7,881 nucleotides of DNA from DATBAK01 sp036787815 (GTDB lineage Bacteria; Actinomycetota; Acidimicrobiia; IMCC26256; PALSA-610), in assembly GCA_036787815.1 (NCBI GenBank), contig DAIQOP010000181.1, positions 1 to 7,881 on the forward strand, written 5' to 3'. The stretch's first letter is position 1. Each line of letters starts with the position of its first letter. The position numbers were made by a program, and so were the translations under genes. Shown one piece after another: positions 1-5,864 of this stretch. Under the pieces are notes generated by a model. It was not told the origin of the DNA, made no database searches, and was given only the letters and a program-made list of their open reading frames with translations.

Positions 1-146
1 CTCCATTTTCACCCACACTTTGCCCAGCTGACCCATAATAACCTCATTCGGAAGGTGGACACTAACGGCATCATCAACACCGTTGCGGGCAATACAGGAG
101 CACCATTCTCGGGGGACGGCGGTGCGGCTACCAACGCCGGCTTGGG
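1..146 (+). pseudogene. NHL-repeat protein fragment, cut off at both ends
   Basis: Frame 1 of the + strand is open from the first base to a TAG at 220-222. Its first ~48 residues contain IRKVDTNGIINTVAGN followed by SGDGGAATNAGLGLP. This closely matches the NHL beta-propeller blade pattern (IRKVD..G.I.TVAGNG..G.SGDGG.AT.A.L..P) found in secreted or surface proteins. Past about position 146 the frame is only the antisense of the glycoside hydrolase gene, so the NHL coding stops there. GC is 50% at 1-60 and 58% at 61-120, against 68% at 121-180 and about 70% beyond, so the piece differs in composition from its surroundings. No start codon or complete blade set is present. It is either the remnant of a foreign gene or an assembly/amplification chimera. 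The exact right edge is uncertain (about 115-155), because that stretch reads plausibly both as NHL on + and as hydrolase on -. Confidence 0.55.
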
Positions 147-1187
147 GTTGCCCGCGACGGTGTACATGCCCATGTTCGCGTTGACGTCGGCCTTGTTCGT
201 CGAGGAATCGCGCACGGTGTAGAGCATGAGCGGGCCGGTGAAGTTCCACGCCTTCCACTGCTTGACTGCCGCGACGAGATCGTCGGCTTGGCGTTGGTCG
301 TTGACGGCCCGGCTACTCGTGCCGGTCGGGTAGCCCATCTCGGTCCCCCACACCGCCTTCGCGCCGTCGCCGTGCTTCGTCATGATCGAGTGGAAGTCGG
401 GGGTGCGGTAGAAGGTGTTCCAGTCGGCCTTGTACATCGGTGGATACGGAAACGAGTACGGGTGGTAGCCGGCGGCGTCGAAGTTGCCGCCGCCACCGTG
501 CGCGTACACCTCGGAGAGAAACGTCATCGGCGCGCGGTCCTTCGCGGTGTCGGTTGCGGGTGCGAGACCGCCGCTCACCACAACGGCCTTCGGGTCCGCG
601 GCCTTGATCGCCGGGTACGCGCGCTTCAGCAACGCGCTGTACGCGGCCGAGTCGGCCTTCGGATACCAGAACATCGCGAGATTCGGCTCGTTCCAGATCT
701 CCCATGCGTGCACACCGCTCGGCGCGTACCGGCGAGCCGCGGCGCCGACGAAGTTGGCGTAGTCGCGCGGATCCTTCGGCGGGGAGTAGTCGGAGGTACC
801 ACTGCGCGCCCACGGAGGCGCGTACGCGACGAGGGCGAGGATCTTGAGGCCGCGCGCGTTCGCGGCCTTCACGAAGGCATCGGTCGGTCCCCACACGAAC
901 GAAGTCGGGCCCGCGGCCTGGATGCTCGACCAGAAGAAGTCGGCCCGCACCCACGTCATGCCGGTTGCCACGATCGCGTCGAGATCCTTCCCCATCTGGG
1001 CCGCAGACTCGAACGCGATTCCGGGTTGTTGGCTTCCGGCACCGGTCGCCGCGACGGCGGGCGCCACAGCGGTCTGCGTGGCGGAGCTCGACTGCGTGCC
1101 GAGTGGGAGCACGATCATCGCGAGCGCCGCGGCCAGAGCCAGCAGCACGGCGACGGATGATCGAGGCAGTCGGGATCCGTTCTGCAC
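9..1187 (-). CDS. Secreted clan GH-A glycoside hydrolase (cellulase/GH39-like), 3' end replaced
   Basis: This is a retaining glycosidase of the (beta/alpha)8 clan GH-A, predicted to be exported and to cleave a polysaccharide or glycoside; the substrate cannot be told. The visible active-site pair is the acid/base Glu167 in WEIWNEPN and the candidate nucleophile Glu283 in WGTEMGYPT, 116 residues apart as expected for the clan. TGMTWVRADFFWSSIQ and LVAYAPPWA are typical early barrel strands. The N-terminus has a basic stretch, then a hydrophobic core (VAVLLALAAALAMIVL) and an Ala/Ser/Thr-rich linker, i.e. a signal peptide. I prefer the GTG start at 1187: GGAGGAG lies 6 nt upstream of it. The alternative ATG at 1202 sits just before that Shine-Dalgarno and has none of its own. 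Homologous sequence ends near NPKPAL (about residue 352). The last ~40 residues are the antisense of an NHL repeat, so the natural C-terminus has been lost or mis-joined. The family level (GH5, GH39 or an unassigned relative) is uncertain. Confidence 0.85.
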   Translation of the reverse strand: MQNGSRLPRSSVAVLLALAAALAMIVLPLGTQSSSATQTAVAPAVAATGAGSQQPGIAFESAAQMGKDLDAIVATGMTWVRADFFWSSIQAAGPTSFVWGPTDAFVKAANARGLKILALVAYAPPWARSGTSDYSPPKDPRDYANFVGAAARRYAPSGVHAWEIWNEPNLAMFWYPKADSAAYSALLKRAYPAIKAADPKAVVVSGGLAPATDTAKDRAPMTFLSEVYAHGGGGNFDAAGYHPYSFPYPPMYKADWNTFYRTPDFHSIMTKHGDGAKAVWGTEMGYPTGTSSRAVNDQRQADDLVAAVKQWKAWNFTGPLMLYTVRDSSTNKADVNANMGMYTVAGNPKPALVAAPPSPENGAPVLPATVLMMPLVSTFRMRLLWVSWAKCG

Positions 1188-1362
1188 GGGCGTCTCCTCC
1201 ATGAGTTGGCGTGACCGCGTCGCTCGACCTGCTCATGGGAACGGGTCGTTCGGTCGCGTGACGGCGCTGCGTCGCGTGTGCTCGACGTCGCCACGCGTCG
1301 GCTGGGCCGCGCGGCATCGGGGCTGGAATCCGCGAAGCTAGGCGATCGGTCGCGAGAAGGGC
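1188..1362. other. Divergent intergenic region
   Basis: This gap lies between the minus-strand glycoside hydrolase and the plus-strand FAD oxidoreductase, and must hold the promoters of both. No convincing -35/-10 pair stands out in either direction. A TAG at 1339-1341 closes the oxidoreductase frame upstream, which limits its start to GTG 1363 or GTG 1432. No gene or RNA is visible here. Confidence 0.5.
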
Positions 1363-2667
1363 GTGTCAGCGCCGCGAGCAGGGGTTCTTCGCCGGTATTC
1401 CGCACGAGGTCGCGACGGCCATGATGGTGCGGTGGATTCGTGGCACGAGCCGGCTCGCGACGTCCCGGTCATCGGCCGGCCCGACGTGTTGGTCGTCGGT
1501 GCCGGCTCCGCCGGTGTGGCGGCCGCGGTCGCCGCGGCGCGGGGTGGTGCCGACACCTGGCTGATCGAACGATCGGCGGCGATCGGCGGCTTGGCCACGG
1601 TGGGCCTCATCAACCTGTTGCTCACCCTCGACGACGGCGCGGGCCACCAGGTCGTGGCCGGACTCTGCCAGGAGTTCGTCGACCGCTTGGCGGCACTCGG
1701 CCGCGCCCGCTTCCCGCCGCGCGAGCAATGGGGCAGCGAGGACGCCGAGCTCGTCGCCGGCTGGCGCGGGTGGGGCCTGGTGTGGGGTGCGCCCGAATCG
1801 GTGCGGTACTCGGTGGCGTTCGATCCCGACGCGTTCGTCGACGTGGCCCTCTCGACGCTGCGATCCGCGGGGGTGCGGCTGCGGCTGCATACGTGGTTTG
1901 CGGGGGTCGGGCTCGCCGACGGCGCGGTCACCGCAGTGCTCGTCGAGTCGAAGAAGGGCAGGGAGGCGATCCTTCCGCGCGTCGTCATCGACACGTCCGG
2001 CGACGGCGATGTGTTCGTCGCGGCCGGAGCCGAGTTCGAGCAGGTCTCGATTCCGCCCCACCTGTGGTTCCGCGTCGGTGGCGTCGACGGCGCGCCGGCG
2101 GGATTCGCGTTCGAGACCGTCGACGCGGGTCGGGTGCTCGTGCCGTGGGGACCGCACGAAGAGCGCGTCGATGCCTGCGATCCGGACGACATGACGCGCG
2201 CGGAGTTGGCGTGTCGCGAAGGCGCCGCGGCCGCGTTCGCCAACCTGAAGGCGTCGGACCCTCGCTTCGCCGGCGCGTGGCTCGACGACTACGCGCGCAT
2301 GCTGGGCATCACCGAGAGCCGGCGCCTCGTCGGCGACCACGTGCTCGCCAAGGAGGACGGCGACGTGCAGTTCGCCGACACCGTCGCGCGCACCGGGCAC
2401 TGGACGAAGCGCAACGTCGTGTACGAGATCCCGTACCGCTGCCTCACCACCGCCGCGGCGACGAACCTGCTCGTCGCGGGCCGGTGCATCTCCGCGACTC
2501 GATACGTGCACCAGGCGACCAAGGAGATCCCCGCGGCGATGGCGACCGGTGAAGCGGCCGGCACCGCGGCCGCGATCGCCGCCGCCGCCGGCGGCGATGT
2601 GCGGCGCGTCGACATCGACGCGTTACGCGCCGCGTTGCGCGCCGGTGGCGCCGACCTCGGGACCTGA
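1363..2667 (+). CDS. FAD-dependent oxidoreductase (FAD_oxidored, PF12831-like)
   Basis: This is a flavoprotein with an N-terminal Rossmann fold for FAD: DVLVVGAGSAGVAAAVAAAR contains GxGxxG (G46, G48, G51 from the first start), followed by the strand TWLIERSAAIGGLAT with the ribose-binding Glu. A mid-protein VVIDTSGDGDVFVAAGAEFE and a C-terminal NLLVAGRCISATRYVHQATKE, followed by an Ala-rich helix, are characteristic of the PF12831 group. The reaction and substrate are unknown; no signal peptide or membrane segment is seen, so it is probably cytosolic. Two starts are possible. GTG 1363 gives 434 aa with an AGAAGGG placed too close (about 1-2 nt). GTG 1432 gives 411 aa (MDSWHEPARDVPVIG...) and fits the usual short lead before the Rossmann strand, but lacks a clear Shine-Dalgarno. 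The first 23 residues (Arg/Gly-rich) may be untranslated. Its 3' end overlaps the oppositely oriented STAS gene by 45 bp. Confidence 0.88.
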   Translation: MSAPRAGVLRRYSARGRDGHDGAVDSWHEPARDVPVIGRPDVLVVGAGSAGVAAAVAAARGGADTWLIERSAAIGGLATVGLINLLLTLDDGAGHQVVAGLCQEFVDRLAALGRARFPPREQWGSEDAELVAGWRGWGLVWGAPESVRYSVAFDPDAFVDVALSTLRSAGVRLRLHTWFAGVGLADGAVTAVLVESKKGREAILPRVVIDTSGDGDVFVAAGAEFEQVSIPPHLWFRVGGVDGAPAGFAFETVDAGRVLVPWGPHEERVDACDPDDMTRAELACREGAAAAFANLKASDPRFAGAWLDDYARMLGITESRRLVGDHVLAKEDGDVQFADTVARTGHWTKRNVVYEIPYRCLTTAAATNLLVAGRCISATRYVHQATKEIPAAMATGEAAGTAAAIAAAAGGDVRRVDIDALRAALRAGGADLGT

Positions 2668-2982
2668 ACGCCGCTCGGGTAGCTCGAGGTTCGTGACCCG
2701 GATCCGCGTGCCCGCGGCCTGCGCGCGCTCGACCGCCCGGTCGAGCAGAGCCAGCCCAAAGGCATCGCAGAATGCGAGCTTGCGGAGGTCGATGGTCACG
2801 CTCGGCGCCGACACGACGCCGGCCATCAGATACGGCGCGATCGCCGAGCTACCCGCCGAGTCGAGGACGCCGCAGACGTCGAGGACGAGCGCCCCCCGCT
2901 CCTCCGTGACCTCCATCCAGGCCGCCGATTTCCAGGCGGTCGCTTCCCCTGCGCGGGTCTCGAGACGAGTCTCATCGAGCAT
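2623..2982 (-). CDS. Stand-alone STAS-domain protein (anti-sigma factor antagonist-like), phospho-site lost
   Basis: A 119-aa protein with one STAS domain at about residues 23-100: VTEERGALVLDVCGVLDSAG (first strands), then PSVTIDLRKLAFCDAFGLALLDRAVE (core strand, signature loop, helix), then a last strand TRIRVTN. STAS proteins of the SpoIIAA/RsbV type bind anti-sigma kinases and are switched by phosphorylation of Ser in a D-S-S/T-G-L loop. Here the loop is D73-A74-F75-G76-L77, so no phosphorylatable Ser/Thr is present; the family call rests on the fold pattern. No cognate kinase or sigma factor lies in the window. The ATG at 2982 has no strong Shine-Dalgarno; an internal ATG at 2916 (MEVTEERG) would also keep the whole domain. 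The TAA stop at 2623-2625 lies inside the FAD oxidoreductase coding sequence, an antisense 3' overlap. It may regulate a non-phosphorylated partner or act as a structural STAS; this is inference. Confidence 0.8.
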   Translation of the reverse strand: MLDETRLETRAGEATAWKSAAWMEVTEERGALVLDVCGVLDSAGSSAIAPYLMAGVVSAPSVTIDLRKLAFCDAFGLALLDRAVERAQAAGTRIRVTNLELPERRSGPEVGATGAQRGA

Positions 2983-3212
2983 GGCATCACAGTAGAAACG
3001 GCGTCAGCAACCGGTCAGGGCCGAAGGACCCTTTCGCGGCCCCGTGCGGCTCCCGCCGCCACGAGTTGACTCGCCGAGCCGCTCCGAGCACACAATGTGA
3101 TCTCGCAAGCGCGCGGAGTGGTGTTGCGGGGCGAAGGGGCACGGGCGGGAACCGGGGGCGCGACCAGGGACGGTCGTGAGCGAGCTCGGTTCGGTGAGGC
3201 AAGAAGGGCGGG
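2983..3212. other. Divergent intergenic region between STAS and SGNH genes
   Basis: This is 230 bp without a credible gene. It contains a GGGCCG/CGGCCC hairpin (3018-3023 with 3037-3042) and the AT-richer patch 3091-3100, which includes the near-palindrome CACAATGTG. The patch is the only AT-rich stretch here and the best place for a promoter. No RNA gene is recognised. Confidence 0.5.
3066..3096 (+). promoter_or_regulatory. Possible sigma70-type promoter of the SGNH/repeat gene
   Basis: TTGACT (3066-3071) matches the -35 consensus in 5 of 6 bases, and CACAAT (3091-3096) matches the -10 in 4 of 6. The 19-bp spacer is slightly long. It would give a leader of roughly 110 nt before the ATG at 3213. 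The assignment is based on motif reading only. Confidence 0.28.
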
Positions 3213-4580
3213 ATGCGGGCGGGGCTTCGGGCGGTTCCTGCGTGGTCGCGACGCGTCGGATGCGCCGTGGTCGTGCTCGTGTCGGCCGTGGCCGCCTTCC
3301 CGGTCCGCACCGACGCGGTCACGCCGCGCCGCGTGTTCGTCATCGGCGACAGCGTGACGGTGGGAGCCGCGCCGGCGATCGAACGGCAGGCACCGGCGCA
3401 CGGTTGGGCCGTCACCGTCGACGCCCAGGTGGGTCGCACGACGGCTCAGGGGGCGTCGATCCTCGCGTCGATGCGGGGCTCGTTCCCACCGGTGGTCGTC
3501 GTCGCGCTCGGGAACAACGACGGACAGGTACCCGCGCAGTTCGCGTCGCGCATCGATGCCGTCATGCGCGCCCTCGCAGGAGCGCGCCACGTCGTCTGGT
3601 ACACGATGACGCCGTTCGCGTCGTGGGTTCCCGAGGCCAACGCAGTGCTCCACGCCGCGTCGGCGCGCTGGTCGAACCTCCGGCTCGCCGACTGGGCAGG
3701 TGTGTCGGAGGCGACCGCGGGCGCGCTGTACGGCGCGGGACCGCACCTGCGCGCGCCCGGCGCGCAGGCATTCGCCGACCTGTTCTTCACGACCCTCGCT
3801 TCCCTGGACGGCGGTACGCCCGTGGTCGAATCGTTCGACGGTTCCCGACCGCGCTTCCAATCGAGCGCGGCCGTGAGCGAGGCGCCGGCGGCGATGGTCG
3901 CATCGCCGGGCGGCTCGCGCGTCTGGTTCGCGACGCCAGACGGTGAGGGCGAGCCGGGACGCACGACCCCTTCGTACGGATCACTGCGCTCCCGCCCGCG
4001 CGCCGCGATCGTCGGGATGAGCGCGACACCGTCGGGGCGGGGCTACTGGCTCGTCGGGGCCGACGGGGGCGTGTTCTCGTTCGGCGACGCGGGCTTCTAC
4101 GGATCCACGGGTGCGGTTCGGCTGAATCGACCGATCGTCGGGATGAGCGCGACACCGTCGGGACGCGGGTACTGGCTCCTGGCCGCCGACGGCGGTGTCT
4201 TCTCCTTCGGCGACGCGCGCTTCCGCGGAAGCACCGTTGCGCGGCGGCTCAATCGGCCGATCGTCGGGATGCACGCCACGCCGTCGGGGCGGGGCTACTG
4301 GCTGGTGGCGACCGACGGTGGAGTGTTCTCGTTCGGCGACGCGCGCTACCACGGCTCGACCGGCGCCCGGCACCTGAATCAACCCGTCGTCGGGATGGGC
4401 AGCACACGAGCAGGCCGGGGCTACTGGCTCCTCGCCGCCGACGGTGGAGTGTTCTCGTTCGGCGACGCGCGCTACTACGGCTCGGGAGCCGTGCTGCACG
4501 CGGCCACCGGCGCGTTCTTCCTCGGCGTCGCGCGCGGCACGCGTGGATACGAGCTCGGCGCGGTCATCCCGACCCCCTGA
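3213..4580 (+). CDS. Secreted SGNH-hydrolase-like protein with C-terminal beta-propeller-type repeats
   Basis: The 455-aa product has three parts. (1) An export signal at residues 1-~35: arginines including R13-R14, then CAVVVLVSAVAAF. (2) An SGNH/GDSL-like domain at ~39-200: block I VFVIGDSV with Ser47, block II Gly74 in VGRTT, block III GNND with Asn102, and block V GPHL with His178. The Asp usually three residues before that His (DGxHL) is Ala175 here, so the Ser/His pair is seen but the triad acid is not. (3) Four 42-residue repeats beginning at residues 266, 308, 350 and 392 with the core GYWLxxxDGGVFSFGDA, flanked by weaker copies (AMVASPGGSRVWFATPDGE before, AFFLGVARGTRGYELG after). 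These repeats are common in secreted actinobacterial, especially acidimicrobial, proteins and probably form propeller blades for binding cell wall or glycans; that role is inferred. The ATG start has AAGAAGGG a few bases upstream. The hydrolase may act on acylated cell-wall sugars or esters; the substrate is unknown. Confidence 0.87.
   Translation: MRAGLRAVPAWSRRVGCAVVVLVSAVAAFPVRTDAVTPRRVFVIGDSVTVGAAPAIERQAPAHGWAVTVDAQVGRTTAQGASILASMRGSFPPVVVVALGNNDGQVPAQFASRIDAVMRALAGARHVVWYTMTPFASWVPEANAVLHAASARWSNLRLADWAGVSEATAGALYGAGPHLRAPGAQAFADLFFTTLASLDGGTPVVESFDGSRPRFQSSAAVSEAPAAMVASPGGSRVWFATPDGEGEPGRTTPSYGSLRSRPRAAIVGMSATPSGRGYWLVGADGGVFSFGDAGFYGSTGAVRLNRPIVGMSATPSGRGYWLLAADGGVFSFGDARFRGSTVARRLNRPIVGMHATPSGRGYWLVATDGGVFSFGDARYHGSTGARHLNQPVVGMGSTRAGRGYWLLAADGGVFSFGDARYYGSGAVLHAATGAFFLGVARGTRGYELGAVIPTP
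4008..4511 (+). repeat. Four tandem 126-bp in-frame coding repeats
   Basis: Units start at 4008, 4134, 4260 and 4386, each exactly 126 bp (42 codons). Each encodes (I/V)VGM..T..GRGYWL...DGGVFSFGDA...GS plus a variable linker, except that the last unit diverges after about 4490. Units 1 and 2 share 29 identical bases from their first codon. Units 3 and 4 share 38 identical bases (4312-4349 with 4438-4475). Such nucleotide identity suggests recent unit duplication or gene conversion. Confidence 0.9.
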
Positions 4581-4589
4581 CAAGACAGC

Positions 4590-4646
4590 GGAGCCGGGGC
4601 GGCAACGGGGCGGTGTGGGGAGACACTCACAGCCGCGCCCGGCTCC
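4590..4646 (+). terminator. GC-rich inverted repeat after the SGNH gene, possible terminator
   Basis: GGAGCCGGG (4590-4598) pairs perfectly with CCCGGCTCC (4638-4646), starting 10 nt after the stop codon; partial pairing continues inward (CGG with CCGCG). The loop is long (about 30-39 nt) and no T-run follows, so it is not a classical Rho-independent terminator. In GC-rich actinobacteria, U-less hairpins may still end or stabilise transcripts. It might instead belong to the leader of the next operon. Confidence 0.42.
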
Positions 4647-4717
4647 TACTGCTACAACGCCGAAGCGGCCGTCGCTGTTCCGCGACTCGCCCGAGCGTCA
4701 TGTGACCTCCGACTCTG

Positions 4718-4756
4718 TCGGGAGCGAGACACCGGCGCGCAGAATTCGGGAGCGAG
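4718..4756 (+). repeat. 11-bp direct repeat upstream of the zinc-ribbon/hydrolase operon
   Basis: TCGGGAGCGAG occurs at 4718-4728 and again, identical, at 4746-4756. The copies are 28 bp apart start to start, 53-81 bp before the GTG start at 4809. Spaced direct repeats in a leader can be regulator-binding sites. No promoter motif is clear beside them, so function is undecided and chance recurrence in GC-rich DNA is possible. Confidence 0.4.
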
Positions 4757-4808
4757 GCTCGACGCAACACACGAGGTGCGTCGCTCGAGTGACTCGGGAG
4801 GAACTGTC

Positions 4809-5009
4809 GTGAAGAAGTGCCGGAATTGCGGAGGAAGGGCCGACGTGCGGCGAGGGCTGTGCACGAGTTGCCGCGGCCGCGGCAGCGAGGAGCTCGACGA
4901 CCTGGCGCCACCGCGTGAAGCGCATCCCGCCCTCGAGCCGGCCCACGATCGACCGTGGGTGGCCCGGAGCGCGTTCACGTCGCGCACCCGGCGATCCCCG
5001 CGCACCTGA
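4809..5009 (+). CDS. Small zinc-ribbon protein (66 aa), unknown function
   Basis: The start is GTG 4809, chosen because GGGAGGAA lies about 6 nt upstream. An earlier in-frame ATG at 4776 lacks such a site. The protein opens with a treble-clef or zinc-ribbon pattern: C4-x2-C7 then C18-x2-C21 (KKCRNCGGRADVRRGLCTSC), expected to bind one Zn2+. The remaining ~45 residues are charged and Pro/Arg-rich, probably disordered. The stop lies 15 nt before the alpha/beta-hydrolase start, so the two are almost certainly co-transcribed. Such mini zinc ribbons can be nucleic-acid-binding or adaptor proteins. Nothing here identifies the partner, so the function is unknown. Confidence 0.7.
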   Translation: MKKCRNCGGRADVRRGLCTSCRGRGSEELDDLAPPREAHPALEPAHDRPWVARSAFTSRTRRSPRT

Positions 5010-5024
5010 CGACGAGCCAAGACG

Positions 5025-5864
5025 ATGCCCCCGCCGGTCGAGGTTGGCTCGTTCGAGTACCGCGGCTCGCGTCTCGGCTACGAGTTGCACGGCTCCGGCG
5101 ACCGGACCTTGGTCTATCTGCACGGGCTCTTGATGGACTCGCAGATGAACCGCGGGCTCGCCGAAGCGCTTGCCGAGCAGGGCGTCCGCGTCGCGCTCCT
5201 CGATCTCCTCGGGCACGGCCGCAGCGACAAGCCATTGCAGGCCTCCGCGTACCGGATGGACAGCTACGCCGACGAGGTCGTTGCGTTCCTCGACCATCTC
5301 GGGGTCGACCGAGCCGTGATCGGCGGCGTTTCTCTCGGCGCCGACGTCGGCCTCCAGGTCGTCGTCCGCGCACCCGAACGCACCTCCGGTCTCCTGCTCG
5401 AGATGCCCGTGCTCGAATGGGCGGTGCCGACGGCCGCGTTGCTGTTCACGCCGCTGCTGCTCGCGATGCACTATGCGAGCGGCCCGTCAGGCCTCGTCGC
5501 CCGGCTCCTCCGTCGGGTACCGCGCACCGGCATGGGCTCGATCGACAGCGTGCTCGAAGCGCTCTCGACGCCACCCGAGGTCGTGAAGGCCGTCCTGCAC
5601 GGCATCCTGACCGGACCGGTCGCACCGACCGTCGAGCAGCGCCGAGCGATCGCCGTGCCGATGCTCGTGATCGCCCACACCAGCGATCTGATCCACCCGT
5701 TCAGCGACGCCACGCGGCTCGTCGACCTGGTGCCGCAGGGACGGCTGCTGCCGGCGCGGTCGATCCTCGAGTTGCGGGTCACGCCCGAGCGCCTCACGGG
5801 CGAGATCGCGGCCTTCCTCCGCGAGGTCGAGTCGGGTCCGCAAGTCGCGGCCGCCACCGGATAG
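5025..5864 (+). CDS. Alpha/beta-hydrolase fold protein without a C-terminal catalytic His
   Basis: A 279-aa cytosolic-looking protein with the standard alpha/beta-hydrolase order: oxyanion-hole strand LVYLHGLLMDS (HG at 33-34), the DLLGHGRSDKP loop at 60-70, nucleophile elbow GGVSLG with Ser103, a variable cap region at ~130-200 with a hydrophobic run (TAALLFTPLLLAM), and strand VPMLVIAHTSDLIHPF with candidate acid Asp221. The catalytic His normally found near the C-terminus is absent: there is no histidine after His224. The expected place reads LPARSILELRVTPERL. The protein may be a non-classical esterase, may use His224, or may be non-hydrolytic. It lies 15 nt after the zinc-ribbon gene and 79 bp before the WS/DGAT gene on the same strand, suggesting a role in acyl or lipid metabolism (inferred). 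The ATG start lacks a strong Shine-Dalgarno, in line with reinitiation from the upstream gene. Confidence 0.85.
   Translation: MPPPVEVGSFEYRGSRLGYELHGSGDRTLVYLHGLLMDSQMNRGLAEALAEQGVRVALLDLLGHGRSDKPLQASAYRMDSYADEVVAFLDHLGVDRAVIGGVSLGADVGLQVVVRAPERTSGLLLEMPVLEWAVPTAALLFTPLLLAMHYASGPSGLVARLLRRVPRTGMGSIDSVLEALSTPPEVVKAVLHGILTGPVAPTVEQRRAIAVPMLVIAHTSDLIHPFSDATRLVDLVPQGRLLPARSILELRVTPERLTGEIAAFLREVESGPQVAAATG

Noticed and set aside
1188..1202. ATG at 1202 as the glycoside hydrolase start
   Set aside because: The GGAGGAG Shine-Dalgarno lies downstream of it and is properly spaced for the GTG at 1187.
1366..2511. A 381-codon minus-strand open frame opposite the FAD oxidoreductase
   Set aside because: Its composition is low-complexity Arg/Asp/His and no family motif is seen; the plus strand has a full FAD-binding signature.
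3018..3042. GGGCCG/CGGCCC hairpin considered as a terminator or riboswitch
   Set aside because: The stem is short and GC-rich, with no T-run and no conserved riboswitch core; such stems arise often by chance at this GC.
3015..3860. A 281-codon minus-strand open frame across the SGNH gene's 5' half
   Set aside because: No recognisable domain; it spans the likely promoter and signal-peptide region of the well supported plus-strand gene.
4008..4511. Repeat array considered as a CRISPR
   Set aside because: The units are contiguous, codon-phased 126-mers inside one protein, with no short constant repeats separated by unique spacers.
3981..4583. Repetitive minus-strand frame opposite the tandem repeats
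   Set aside because: Its periodicity (AEREHSTVG...EPVAP) is only the mirror of the plus-strand 126-bp repeats.
4776..4808. Upstream ATG as the start of the zinc-ribbon gene (77 aa)
   Set aside because: The GTG at 4809 has a well-spaced GGGAGGAA, and the added N-terminal residues would translate that ribosome-binding site.
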